Source of the DNA: CALJXB01 sp965225935
Lineage (GTDB): Bacteria > Pseudomonadota > Alphaproteobacteria > Kiloniellales > JAKSDN01
Direction: 5' to 3'
Length of the DNA: 64,000 bases
Assembly (NCBI GenBank): GCA_965225935.1
Contig: CBDDCC010000023.1
Location: 372,001-436,000 of the forward strand
Shown here: positions 8,970-16,800 of the stretch, in pieces
Position numbering within the stretch: the stretch's first letter is position 1
Layout of the letters: every line of letters begins with the position of its first letter
The notes under the pieces: generated by a model
Database searches by the model: none
Seen by the model: only the letters and a program-made list of their open reading frames with translations
What the model was told of the DNA's origin: nothing
Program-made: the position numbers and the translations under genes

Positions 8970-9572
8970 TCACGACTCCGGCATATCCGTCTCCTCTGCC
9001 CCTTCCCAGCGCAGGAAGATGATCCGCGCCTTGCCGTACTTTCGGCTGTCGAGGGGCGTGAAGCCGGGGGGCGGCTCGAAGGGCTCGCCCGCCATCAGCT
9101 CGACGCTCACTAGCGCACCGGGTGCGAGCCAGCCGGCCTCGGCCAGGGCGGCGAGGGCGGGGGCGGCGCGGCCCTGGTTGTAGGGCGGGTCGAGGAGGGC
9201 GAGGCCGCAGCCTTGGACGGCGCGGCCGGCCGGGCGCGGCGGGTGCAGCACGTCGGCCCGCAGGACCGTCGCGCGCTCCTCTTCGTCGAGGGTCGCCAGG
9301 TTGCGCGCGAGCGCCGCGAGCGCCGACGCCTGGTTCTCCATGAAGACCGCGTGGTCGGCGCCCCGGGAGAGGGCCTCGAGCCCGAGCGCGCCGGAGCCGG
9401 CGAAGGCGTCGAGCACGACGGCGCCGGCGAGCGCGTTCTCGCCGCCCGTGAGGCGCCCGCTCGCCAGCACGGAGAAGAGCGCCTCCCGGGCCCGGTCGCC
9501 GGTCGGGCGCACGGCGAGGCCCTCGGGCGCGACCAGGCGCCGGCCCCTATGCCGGCCGGCGACGATCCGCAC
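8970..9572 (-). CDS. rsmD: 16S rRNA (guanine(966)-N2)-methyltransferase
   Basis: SAM-dependent methyltransferase that makes m2G966 in 16S rRNA. The 200-residue product starts VRIVAGRHRGRRL, the family N-terminus (RIIGGxxRGRxL), so the GTG at 9572 with GGAAAG about 8 nt upstream is preferred over an ATG at 9626 that adds an Arg/Pro-rich tail. The SAM motif DAFAGSGALGLEALSRGA and the catalytic DPPY (DPPYNQG) are present. It overlaps the 3' end of rluB by 26 nt, so both RNA-modification genes are probably co-translated. Confidence 0.93.
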   Translation of the reverse strand: MRIVAGRHRGRRLVAPEGLAVRPTGDRAREALFSVLASGRLTGGENALAGAVVLDAFAGSGALGLEALSRGADHAVFMENQASALAALARNLATLDEEERATVLRADVLHPPRPAGRAVQGCGLALLDPPYNQGRAAPALAALAEAGWLAPGALVSVELMAGEPFEPPPGFTPLDSRKYGKARIIFLRWEGAEETDMPES

Positions 9573-10431
9573 GGGCTTTCTTTCCGCCGCCCGGGCCGGC
9601 GGCCGGCTTGCGGCCCTTCTGGGCATCCGGCTTGCGTGCGCCCGGCTTGCGCGCCCTCGGCTTGCGCGGGGGAGGCTTGGCCTTGGCGGTGCCGACCTTC
9701 TTGGGCGGCGGGGCCTCGCCCAGCTGCTCGGCCAGCACCTTGGGCGCCACCTCTTCGATGGCCCCGCGCTTCAGCTTGCCGAGCTGGAAGGGGCCGTAGG
9801 CGATCCGGATCAGGCGGTTGACCCTTAGCCCCAGGTGCTCGCAGACCCGGCGGATCTCCCGGTTCTTGCCCTCGGTGAGGCGCATCGTGAGCCAGGCGTT
9901 GGCGCCCTGCTGGGAATCGAGGCTGGCGGCGATGGGGCCGTAGTCGACGCCGTCGATCCTGACCCCCTTGGCAAGCGCCGCGAGCCGCTCGGGCTCGACC
10001 CGGCCGTAGACCCTGACCCGGTAGCGCCGCGGCCAGCCGGTGGCCGGCAGCTCGAGCCGGCGCTTCAGGCCGCCGTCGTTGGTGAGCAACAGCAGGCCCT
10101 CGGAGGCCAGGTCGAGGCGTCCCACGGGCATGACCCGGGGCAGCCCCGGCGGCAGCTCGTCGAAGACCGTCGGCCGTCCCTGCGGATCGCTGGCCGTGGT
10201 CACCAGGCCGGCCGGCTTGTGGTAGCGCCAGAGGCGGGCCGGCTCGGGCGCCGGCAGGGGCCGGCCGTCGACGGCGATGCGGTTCTGCGGGCCCACGGTG
10301 ACCGCGGGGCTCTCCAGGACGACGCCGTCGACCTTCACCCGGCCCTCGGCGATCAGCTTCTCGGCGGCGCGGCGCGAGCAGAGACCGGCGCGGGCGATCA
10401 CCTTGGCGACCCGCTCGCCCGCCGCGCTCAC
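9547..10431 (-). CDS. rluB: 23S rRNA pseudouridine synthase, RluB/RsuA family
   Basis: Isomerises a specific uridine in 23S rRNA (position 2605 in the RluB group); 294 residues. Order: an N-terminal S4 RNA-binding domain (RVAKVIARAGLCSRRAAEKLI), the catalytic domain with GRLDLASEGLLLLTNDG containing the nucleophilic Asp, then a lysine/proline/alanine-rich basic tail of about 60 residues. The GTG at 10431 overlaps the TGA of the upstream amidotransferase gene as GTGA, giving the canonical S4 start; the longer frame is arginine-rich and overlaps that gene. RsuA or RluE/F specificity cannot be fully excluded. Confidence 0.9.
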   Translation of the reverse strand: MSAAGERVAKVIARAGLCSRRAAEKLIAEGRVKVDGVVLESPAVTVGPQNRIAVDGRPLPAPEPARLWRYHKPAGLVTTASDPQGRPTVFDELPPGLPRVMPVGRLDLASEGLLLLTNDGGLKRRLELPATGWPRRYRVRVYGRVEPERLAALAKGVRIDGVDYGPIAASLDSQQGANAWLTMRLTEGKNREIRRVCEHLGLRVNRLIRIAYGPFQLGKLKRGAIEEVAPKVLAEQLGEAPPPKKVGTAKAKPPPRKPRARKPGARKPDAQKGRKPAAGPGGGKKARADRRRPA

Positions 10432-11222
10432 GCGGCGTCTCCCTCCGCGTCCCGTTCGGCTGGCTCGCCCGCCGCTGCGGCGACGAAGGCGGCGAAGATC
10501 GCCCGGTCGCCCGGGTCCACCTCGTACTCCGGGTGCCACTGCACGCCGAGGCAGAAGCGGTGGGCGGTTGCCTCTATGCCCTCGATCACGCCATCGGGCG
10601 CGCGGGCGTTCACGACCACGCCCTCGCCCGGCTCTCTGGCCGCCTGGTGGTGGGCGCTGTTCACTGCCATGGTCTCGCGGCCGCAGATGCGATGCAGCAG
10701 GGTTCCGGGGACGAGTGCCACCGGGTGGCCCGGCTCGACCCGGGGATTGGGCTGCTCGTGGGCCAGCGCCCCCTCGACCTCGTCGGGGATGTGCTGGATC
10801 AGGCCGCCGCCCAACACCACCTGGAGCAGCTGCTGGCCGCCGCAGATGCCGAGCAGCGGCAGGTCGCGGGCGAGCGCCGCCCGGGTGGCCGCCAGCTCGA
10901 AGGCGGTGCGCCGGTCCTTGGTCTTGACGCTGGGGTGGCGGGCGTTGGCGCCGAAGATCGCGGGATCCACGTCGAAGTCGCCGCCGGTGACGAGCAGGCC
11001 GTCGAGGCGCGCCACGTAGGCCTCGGCCAGGTCCGGCTCATGGGGCAGCAGCAGGGGCAGGCCGCCCGCCCGGCTGACCGCGGCGCAGTAGTTCTCCCGG
11101 AGAGCGTAGAAGGGCTGGACCGGGCCGCCGCGCCGCGGCGGCGCGGCGGGCGTCTCGATGTCGAGGGTAAGGCCGATCACCGGCCGACCGCCGGGGCGAT
11201 TGGAAACTCCAGGCTGTGACAT
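10428..11222 (-). CDS. class I glutamine amidotransferase-like hydrolase (peptidase C26, PuuD-like)
   Basis: A 264-residue alpha/beta hydrolase of the gamma-glutamyl hydrolase group. The nucleophile elbow GICGGQQ holds the catalytic Cys, and GVQWHPEY supplies the His and Glu of the triad. Family members include PuuD, which hydrolyses gamma-glutamyl-GABA in putrescine breakdown. No puu genes are nearby, so the substrate is open. The ATG at 11222 is preferred; another start at 11261 adds 13 residues. Neither has a clear ribosome site. Its TGA overlaps the rluB start. Confidence 0.85.
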   Translation of the reverse strand: MSQPGVSNRPGGRPVIGLTLDIETPAAPPRRGGPVQPFYALRENYCAAVSRAGGLPLLLPHEPDLAEAYVARLDGLLVTGGDFDVDPAIFGANARHPSVKTKDRRTAFELAATRAALARDLPLLGICGGQQLLQVVLGGGLIQHIPDEVEGALAHEQPNPRVEPGHPVALVPGTLLHRICGRETMAVNSAHHQAAREPGEGVVVNARAPDGVIEGIEATAHRFCLGVQWHPEYEVDPGDRAIFAAFVAAAAGEPAERDAEGDAA

Positions 11223-11346
11223 GGGCCGACTTGTGGCATGGCGCGACGAGGCGCGCAACACGCCCGAGCGCGCAGGGAATAGGGGGGCGCACGGCAGCAG
11301 GTGCGCACCTGGCTGCGCCCGTCATGCCTCGGCCCCGCAAAACGAT

Positions 11347-11375
11347 TTGACAGGCTGCGTCGTCTGCAGTATTTA
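11347..11375 (+). promoter_or_regulatory. sigma70-type promoter of the arsR-SRPBCC operon
   Basis: A perfect -35 hexamer TTGACA (11347-11352) is followed after 17 bp by TATTTA (11370-11375), which overlaps the palindromic operator. Transcription would start about 20-25 nt before the ATG at 11405, leaving a very short leader without a clear Shine-Dalgarno sequence. Confidence 0.6.
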
Positions 11376-11388
11376 ACGTATACGTTAA
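11373..11388. promoter_or_regulatory. 16-bp perfect palindrome, candidate operator
   Basis: TTAACGTATACGTTAA reads identically on both strands and is AT-rich in a GC-rich region. It covers the -10 end and likely transcription start of the ArsR-family gene, the expected place for a winged-helix dimer to repress its own promoter. Confidence 0.6.
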
Positions 11389-11404
11389 TTAATGGATTCG
11401 TTAA

Positions 11405-11773
11405 ATGCTGAGCGAAGACCAGCTCTCCCGCACCTTCGAGGCCCTCTCGGCGCCGACCCGCCGGGCCATTCTGGCGCGCCTCGCCCAGGCCCCCGCCACG
11501 GTGGGGGAGCTCGCCCGGCCCTTCGAGATGTCGCTGCCCGCCGTCTCGCGCCACCTGAAGGTGCTGGAGCAGGCGGGTCTGATCCGCCGGGAGCGGGAGG
11601 CTCAGTGGAGGCGCTGCCATCTTGAGACGGCGCCGCTGGCCGAGGCCGGAGCCTGGATCGAGCGGCACCGGGCCTTCTGGGAGGCGCGCTTCGACGCGCT
11701 CGCCCGCTATCTGGAGACGAGCCAAGGGAAGGACGAGGACGATGGACGAGACGAACCTGCAAACGAGCCCTGA
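11405..11773 (+). CDS. ArsR-family winged-helix transcriptional regulator
   Basis: A 122-residue metalloregulator-type helix-turn-helix protein. The DNA-binding domain fits the family: FEALSAPTRRAILARLAQ, then a recognition helix in MSLPAVSRHLKVLEQAGLI and a wing (RREREAQWRRCHL). The cysteine pairs of metal-sensing members are absent, and it belongs to the type found beside AHSA1/SRPBCC genes. The downstream SRPBCC gene starts 32 nt before its stop, so they form one translation unit. A 16-bp palindrome overlapping the promoter suggests autorepression. The ligand is unknown. Confidence 0.9.
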   Translation: MLSEDQLSRTFEALSAPTRRAILARLAQAPATVGELARPFEMSLPAVSRHLKVLEQAGLIRREREAQWRRCHLETAPLAEAGAWIERHRAFWEARFDALARYLETSQGKDEDDGRDEPANEP

Positions 11774-12224
11774 GGCGGACAAGGGCCGCCCGGTGCTGCG
11801 CCTGCGGCGGCGCTTCGCGGCCAGCCGGGAGCGGCTCTTCCGGGCCTTCGTCGAAGAGGGCGAGCTGGTGCGCTGGTGGGGCCCCGAGGGTTTCGACGTG
11901 CCGGAGCTGCGGCTCGATCCCCGGGAAGGCGGCAGCTGGCGCATCTCAATGCGGGCCCCGGACGGCGCGATCTATTGCCTCGGCGGAGTCTACCGGGAGG
12001 TCCGGCCACCCGAGCACCTGGTCATGACCTGGACCTGGGAGAGCGACTCCATGGCGGGCGTGGAGACCCTGGTCACCCTGGAGTTCCGCGACCTGGGGCA
12101 GGAGAGCGAGCTGTTGGTGACCCACGAAGGCTTCCCGCGCGAAACGGCCCGCGACAGGCACGAAGAGGGCTGGAGCGGCGGCCTCGACTGCCTGGAGCGC
12201 CACCTGGCCCAAGCGGGCGGCTGA
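11742..12224 (+). CDS. SRPBCC (AHSA1-like) domain protein
   Basis: A 160-residue START-like lipid/ligand-pocket protein of the AHSA1 (Activator of Hsp90 ATPase homologue 1) family. Typical features are RRFAASRERLFRAFVE near the start, RWWGPEGF, the EGGSWRISM strand and a C-terminal helix after GWSGGLDCLERHL. The ATG at 11742 lies inside the arsR-like gene in another frame, which couples the two. ArsR-SRPBCC pairs are widespread; the natural ligand is generally unknown. Confidence 0.88.
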   Translation: MDETNLQTSPEADKGRPVLRLRRRFAASRERLFRAFVEEGELVRWWGPEGFDVPELRLDPREGGSWRISMRAPDGAIYCLGGVYREVRPPEHLVMTWTWESDSMAGVETLVTLEFRDLGQESELLVTHEGFPRETARDRHEEGWSGGLDCLERHLAQAGG

Positions 12225-12374
12225 ACGTCCCGACCCAGCGACCGATCCCAGCGCGCCGGCGGCGACGGTCGAGGACATGCATCGTCAGGCGCGCAGGCGA
12301 GGAGAGCCAAGCGGCCCCAAACAGACTGTGGTCCGCGCCCGGCGCCACCATCGAGATTTGATTAGGGGACATGA

Positions 12375-12396
12375 GGCGAGCCCCCAACGGCTCGCC
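12375..12396 (-). terminator. hairpin after the DUF3775 gene
   Basis: GGCGAGCC (12375-12382) pairs perfectly with GGCTCGCC (12389-12396) around a 6-nt loop, just downstream of the DUF3775 stop on the minus strand. No run of U follows, so it may terminate weakly or simply protect the 3' end. The rest of 12225-12401 shows no gene. Confidence 0.4.
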
Positions 12397-12401
12397 GGAA
12401 C

Positions 12402-12803
12402 CTAGAGGTGCTGCTTCTCCATCTCGTCGCAGGAGTAGCCGAGGGCGGTGAGGCCCTCCTCCAGGTAGTCGCCCAAGAGCGGCATGCCCAGCAGATACTC
12501 CGCCGTATGCTCGTTGTGGCGCTCGCGGGCGCTCACCGACAGCTCGTCCCAGGCCTCCGCGTCCCCGTCCCCGCGCCCCAGCCAGGCGAGCGCCACCAGG
12601 TCGCACTGCTGGTCGACGTTGAGGGACTGGACGGCGGCGGTGATCTCCTCGACCACGGGATCGTCGCTGTAGTCCTCCAGGACCTCGCGCATCTGCTCGT
12701 CGCCGGGATTGGACCCCGGGTCCGGCTCGACCGGCGGCACCTTGGCGTCGAACTCGCGGGCCTTGATGATCAGGTAGCAAACGAGGGCGGGATCGACGTC
12801 CAT
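12402..12803 (-). CDS. DUF3775 domain-containing protein
   Basis: A small acidic soluble protein of 133 residues found mainly in alphaproteobacteria. Landmarks are the N-terminal LVCYLIIKAREFDAKVPPVEP, a central Asp/Glu-rich part, LVALAWLGRGD and the ending YLLGMPLLGDYLEEGL. No signal peptide, membrane segment or catalytic motif is visible. Function unknown; no operon partner. Confidence 0.8.
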   Translation of the reverse strand: MDVDPALVCYLIIKAREFDAKVPPVEPDPGSNPGDEQMREVLEDYSDDPVVEEITAAVQSLNVDQQCDLVALAWLGRGDGDAEAWDELSVSARERHNEHTAEYLLGMPLLGDYLEEGLTALGYSCDEMEKQHL

Positions 12804-12891
12804 CCTGGGAGCCTCCTCGGGTCTGGTGGGCGGTCACATGGAAACGCCCAAGCAAAGCGCCCCGCCGAGGCGCGCTCATTGATCTCGCTCA

Positions 12892-13407
12892 ATGGACGCG
12901 CTTGACCCGGACCGGGCCGCCCGGCAGCTTGCGGTCATGGCTGAGCCGAGTGAGGACAGGGCGGCGGCGCCCATGGAGATGGCGCTGGCCGAGGCCGAGG
13001 CGGCGGCGGCCAAGGGCGAGGTGCCGGTGGGCGCCGTCTTGATCGAGCACGCGAGCGGGCGGCCGCTCGCCCGGGCGCACAACCTGGTGGAGACGCTGGC
13101 GGACCCCACGGCCCACGCCGAGCTGCTGGCGATCCAGGAGGCGGCGCGCAAGCTGGGCGCCAAGCGCCTCACCGGGGCCGATCTCTACGTGACGCTCGAG
13201 CCCTGCGCCATGTGCGCCCAGGCGATCGCCTTCGCCCGCCTCAGGCGGCTCTACTTCGGCGCCTACGACCCCAAGGGCGGCGGCGTCGAGCACGGCGCCC
13301 GCATCTTCGACCAACCCACCTGCCACCACCGTCCCGAGGTGGTCGGCGGCCTCTGCGAGCGCCGGGCGGGCGCGCTGCTGAAGGCCTTCTTCCAGGCCCG
13401 AAGGTAG
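12892..13407 (+). CDS. tadA: tRNA-specific adenosine(34) deaminase
   Basis: Zinc deaminase that converts A34 to inosine in tRNA(Arg) anticodons. The 171-residue frame shows GEVPVGAVL, the HAE active site (THAELLAI) and the second zinc motif PCAMC (LEPCAMCAQA), followed by the family segment FGAYDPKGGGVEHG. The first about 27 residues are not conserved: ATGs at 12892, 12937 and 12973 are all in frame and none has a strong ribosome site. TadA is distinguished from CDA-type cytidine deaminases by the C-terminal region. Confidence 0.92.
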   Translation: MDALDPDRAARQLAVMAEPSEDRAAAPMEMALAEAEAAAAKGEVPVGAVLIEHASGRPLARAHNLVETLADPTAHAELLAIQEAARKLGAKRLTGADLYVTLEPCAMCAQAIAFARLRRLYFGAYDPKGGGVEHGARIFDQPTCHHRPEVVGGLCERRAGALLKAFFQARR

Positions 13408-13490
13408 CCATCACATCTGCGTGGCGGGGCGATGACGGCGTGGCGGGGCCGCCCCATATCAGGAGGCGCGATCACAAGGGGGGCGCAGGC

Positions 13491-13832
13491 ATGAGCGAGA
13501 AGGCGACCGGCGACATCACGGGCTACCACGCCCACGTCTACTACGACGCGGCCAGCAAACCGACCGCGGCCGAGGTGCGCGAAGGCGTCGAGGCCCGTTT
13601 TCAGGTGCGCATGGGCCGCTGGCACGACAACCCCATCGGCCCCCATCCCATGGGCAGCTACCAGATCGCCTTCGAGCCGGCCCTGTTCGGCGAGATCGTG
13701 CCTTGGCTCGCCCTCAACCGGCTCGGCCTCACGGTCTTCGTCCATCCCGAGACCGGCGACCACGTCGCCGATCACAGCGACCACGCCCTCTGGCTGGGGA
13801 CCCAGCGAGAGGTCGACCTGAGCGTGCTGTGA
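13491..13832 (+). CDS. DOPA 4,5-dioxygenase-family protein
   Basis: A 113-residue protein of the small DOPA-dioxygenase family (extradiol-like fold). The N-terminal GYHAHVYYD carries the HxH pair, and RWHDNPIGPHPMGSYQIAF plus VFVHPETGDHVADHSDHALWLG supply further conserved histidines that fit an Fe(II) site. Bacterial members have unclear substrates. The ATG at 13491 is preceded by GGGGGGCGCAGGC. Its TGA overlaps the start of the next gene as GTGA. Confidence 0.85.
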   Translation: MSEKATGDITGYHAHVYYDAASKPTAAEVREGVEARFQVRMGRWHDNPIGPHPMGSYQIAFEPALFGEIVPWLALNRLGLTVFVHPETGDHVADHSDHALWLGTQREVDLSVL

Positions 13833-14386
13833 GGCGGGCGCGCGTGTTCGGGCGGGCCTGGCTCGCCGGCCTCCTGCTGCTGGCCTCGGCCGGCGCGGCT
13901 GCCGCCGCGGACACTCAGCGGATCGCCCTCGACGCGGCCCGCCGCAGCGCCCTTGCGGAACTGCCGGGACTGCTCGGCGAGATGCCGACGGCGGCGGAGC
14001 TGGAGGGCCAGGTCGTGGTGCTCGGCTTCTTCGCCAGCTGGTGCCCACCCTGCGGCCCGGAGTTCGACACCCTCAACGCCGTCCGGGACGAGTTCGCCGG
14101 CCGCGGCGTCCAGGTACTGGCGGTCAACATCTTCGAGCACCACTTCCAGCAGGACGCCGACGCGCGCCTCGCCGCCTTCCTGGCCCGCAAGACGCCGCGC
14201 TTCCCGGTGCTGGGCGAAGGCGCGCGGGTGGCCGGGCTGTTCGGTCCGGTGACCCGCATCCCGACCACCTTCGTCTTCGGCCGCGACGGAGAGCCGGCCA
14301 TGCACTTCATCCATCTGAAGGGCGCGACGAAAACCCACGCCAGCCTGGACGAGCTGCGGGCGGCGGTGGCAGCCGCCGTTAGATAG
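13829..14386 (+). CDS. TlpA/ResA-like thioredoxin-fold protein, exported
   Basis: A periplasmic thiol-disulfide protein of 185 residues. Starting at GTG 13829 (GTGA overlap with the upstream stop) gives a clean signal peptide: VRRAR, a hydrophobic stretch, and an AAAAAD cleavage region. The thioredoxin domain has FFASWCPPCGPEF with the CxxC active site, and a cis-Pro region (RIPTTFVF). It could reduce or oxidise an envelope partner, for example in cytochrome c or copper-site assembly. The 3' end overlaps the convergent TAXI gene by 8 nt. Confidence 0.85.
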   Translation: MRRARVFGRAWLAGLLLLASAGAAAAADTQRIALDAARRSALAELPGLLGEMPTAAELEGQVVVLGFFASWCPPCGPEFDTLNAVRDEFAGRGVQVLAVNIFEHHFQQDADARLAAFLARKTPRFPVLGEGARVAGLFGPVTRIPTTFVFGRDGEPAMHFIHLKGATKTHASLDELRAAVAAAVR

Positions 14387-15701
14387 CCTCGGCGGCCGCG
14401 AAGCGGCGCTGCACGAATTCCGTGTGGAGACGCAGGTTGTAGAGGTCGTCGGCGTAGGCGAGCGGCACGGTGATCTGGCCGATCTCCGTCTGCAGGCGGT
14501 CGACCTTGTGCAGCAGCTCCGCCATGCGCGTATCGTCGGAGGCCTCCCGGGCCGCCTGCAGCTCGGCCTCCAGCTCCCGCAGATCCCGGTACCAGCGGAT
14601 GATCCGCCGCCTGACCTGCCAGCGGTAGGTGGGCGGCGCGATGCGCAGCAGCGGGATCAGGAGGGTGAGCACCGGCAGTATCATGATCCAGGTGCGCGCC
14701 ACCAAAGTTGCCGCCCAGAACGGCAGGTACTTGTGCAGGAAGCCGAGGCCCGACTTGAAGAAGCGCTCGGCCTCGGGGCTGAGCGGGAAATCCAGGTTGC
14801 GCGGCGAGGGGAACTGGCCGGCCTTCTCGAACAGGCCGGGCCCGCCGTGGATCTTCTCGGCGGCTGCCATCACCAGGTCGATCAGCGCCGGGTGCACCTC
14901 CGAGCGGGCGACCAGCGTTGCGAGCGGGCTGAGCAGCACGATGTCGCGCCCCGGCCGGTCGGCGGCCAGGTCGGCGGCGCCCTGTGGCAGCACCACGCTT
15001 GAGAGCTGCGGGAAGAGCCGGAGGTAGGCCTCCGCGCGACCGAACGACATGAGCCGGATGCCCGGCTCGGCCAGCAGCTCGGTCAGCCGGGGACTCACCT
15101 TGGCGGTGACGAAGATGGCCGCGTCGATCTCGCCGGCCGTGAGCGCCTCGGCCGCCTCGCCGCCGCCCAGATCGCTCAGGACGGTGCCGAGGCCGTCGCC
15201 TTCGGCGACCCCGTTTGCGTCCAGCAGCTCGAGGGCCACCTGGCGGGTGCCGCTACCCTCGGCGCCGACGGCAATGCTGAGGCCGGCCAGATCGCGCAGC
15301 TCCGGGGGCGCCGCCTCGCCACGCACGAAGACCCAGAGCGGCTCGAAGTAGAGGCTGGCGAGCGCCACCAGGTCGGGCGAGTCGGCCGGGCTACCGATGC
15401 CGCTCTGCACGAAGGCCAGGTCGACCTGCGGCTCGCCCCCCGCCGCGTCGTCCCCGGTAGAAGCGTCGAGCAGCGCCAGGTTCTCCACCGAGCCGGCGCT
15501 GGGCACCAGCTCCACCTCGATGCCGTCGCGGGCGAGGATCTCGCGGTAGCGCTCGCCGAAGGCGTGGTAGGCGCCCTCCGGGCTGCCGGTCGCCAGCACG
15601 AGCCGGCGGGGCGGGGCCGGATCGACGAACTGGTAGGCGACCACGAAGCCCAGCACGATCAGCGCCAGGATGGGGCCGTAGATCTTCAGGAAGTCCGACA
15701 T
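14379..15701 (-). CDS. TAXI-family solute-binding protein with membrane anchors and cytoplasmic tail
   Basis: A 440-residue protein. An N-terminal membrane segment (about residues 8-27, ILALIVLGFVVAYQF) precedes a TRAP-type TAXI binding domain with the family hallmark TGSPEGAYHAFGERYREIL and a GSGTRQVALELL segment. A second membrane segment (TLVARTWIMILPVLTLLIPLL, about 340-360) follows, then a charged, helical tail (RELEAELQAAREA) likely to be coiled coil in the cytoplasm. No TRAP permease gene is nearby, so it may act as a receptor or sensor instead of a transporter part. Last in a run after purD. Confidence 0.8.
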   Translation of the reverse strand: MSDFLKIYGPILALIVLGFVVAYQFVDPAPPRRLVLATGSPEGAYHAFGERYREILARDGIEVELVPSAGSVENLALLDASTGDDAAGGEPQVDLAFVQSGIGSPADSPDLVALASLYFEPLWVFVRGEAAPPELRDLAGLSIAVGAEGSGTRQVALELLDANGVAEGDGLGTVLSDLGGGEAAEALTAGEIDAAIFVTAKVSPRLTELLAEPGIRLMSFGRAEAYLRLFPQLSSVVLPQGAADLAADRPGRDIVLLSPLATLVARSEVHPALIDLVMAAAEKIHGGPGLFEKAGQFPSPRNLDFPLSPEAERFFKSGLGFLHKYLPFWAATLVARTWIMILPVLTLLIPLLRIAPPTYRWQVRRRIIRWYRDLRELEAELQAAREASDDTRMAELLHKVDRLQTEIGQITVPLAYADDLYNLRLHTEFVQRRFAAAEAI

Positions 15702-15749
15702 TAGACCAGCTCGCCGCCTTCGGGTCAGTCCGGGTCCGCCACGGGGGGA

Positions 15750-16772
15750 TCAGCCGGCCGGGTCGCGCACGAGGGGCGAGGTGGAGCAATGGATGCCGCC
15801 GCCGTTCAGCGCCACCTTGTCGTAGTCGAGCGCGACCACCTCCACGTCGTGGGCGGCCAAGAGGTCGAGGGTCCGGTTGGAGGCCCCCGGCGGCATGATG
15901 ACCCGGCCCGGCCGTACGGCGAGGCAGTTGACGATCCAGGGATTGTCGGCCGGCGTGGTCTCGATGGTGCGCACGCCGAGCTCCTTCAGGCGTTCCAGGA
16001 ACGAGTAGGGCAGGCCGTCCGGGTCGATCAGCGCCAGGTCGCGGTCGATCATGACGAAGACGCCGTCGATGTGGAGGTTGTAGCCGGTGAGGTCGACCCG
16101 GATCAGCTCCACGCCCTGGACCGCCAGCACCTCCTCGAGCTGGCGCGCGCCCTCCTCGTTCACCCGGATCGAGCGGCCGACCACGGCGGTCTTGGAGTTG
16201 ATCCAGGCGAAGCTGCCGCCCTCCATGAGGCCGGCGCCGTGGATGGTGCGCAGGATCGGCACGCCGAGCCGGGCGAGTGTTCTGGTCGCGACCGCCTCCT
16301 CGCCGCGCCGCAGCCGGGGGCCGAGCCGGCAGACCACGGCGCCGCCCTTCACCGCGATCACCGAGTCCCGGGTGTAGCAGGACTTGATGCGCCCGGAAGC
16401 GGCGATCCCGTCCGCGTCGTCGAGGGTGACGACCTCCGCCCCCTCGGCGCGCAGGGCCGCGACCAGGGCGTCGTGCTGAGCCCGCAGCTCGGCAAGCGGC
16501 GGGATCTCGTCGCTCTGCCAGTACCAGCCCGCCTCCCGATCGCCGAAGGCGCCCAGTTCCTCGATGCGCTTTGTCGGATCGACGATATCCATCTCGGCGC
16601 CGGGCCGGTGCACCAGCACCAGGCGCAGGCGGCCCACGTCGTTGTCGCAGCCCCAGGCCCGGCCCCAGACGGCGTCCTGCTGCTCGGCGCTCTCGAAGAC
16701 GGGTTCCGCCGCGGCGCCGAACATCTTGATGGTCTGGTTGTAGCGGTGGTGCGCGTCGATGGCCTCGCTCAT
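15750..16772 (-). CDS. arginine-deiminase-fold hydrolase (amidinotransferase/DDAH-like)
   Basis: A 340-residue pentein-fold enzyme. Catalytic landmarks: LMEGGSFAWI, NLHIDGVFVMID (catalytic His and Asp) and the C-terminal nucleophile in GGGIHCSTSPLVR. Family members deiminate or hydrolyse guanidino compounds (arginine, dimethylarginine) or transfer amidino groups. The LHIDxVF and GGGxHCxT signatures fit the hydrolase side. It lies 28 nt downstream of a PLP-dependent dehydratase gene, suggesting joint catabolism of a guanidino or amino acid substrate; that link is inference. Confidence 0.8.
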   Translation of the reverse strand: MSEAIDAHHRYNQTIKMFGAAAEPVFESAEQQDAVWGRAWGCDNDVGRLRLVLVHRPGAEMDIVDPTKRIEELGAFGDREAGWYWQSDEIPPLAELRAQHDALVAALRAEGAEVVTLDDADGIAASGRIKSCYTRDSVIAVKGGAVVCRLGPRLRRGEEAVATRTLARLGVPILRTIHGAGLMEGGSFAWINSKTAVVGRSIRVNEEGARQLEEVLAVQGVELIRVDLTGYNLHIDGVFVMIDRDLALIDPDGLPYSFLERLKELGVRTIETTPADNPWIVNCLAVRPGRVIMPPGASNRTLDLLAAHDVEVVALDYDKVALNGGGIHCSTSPLVRDPAG

Positions 16773-16800
16773 GGCCCCTCCCTCTTCGCTGCGGTCCGCC

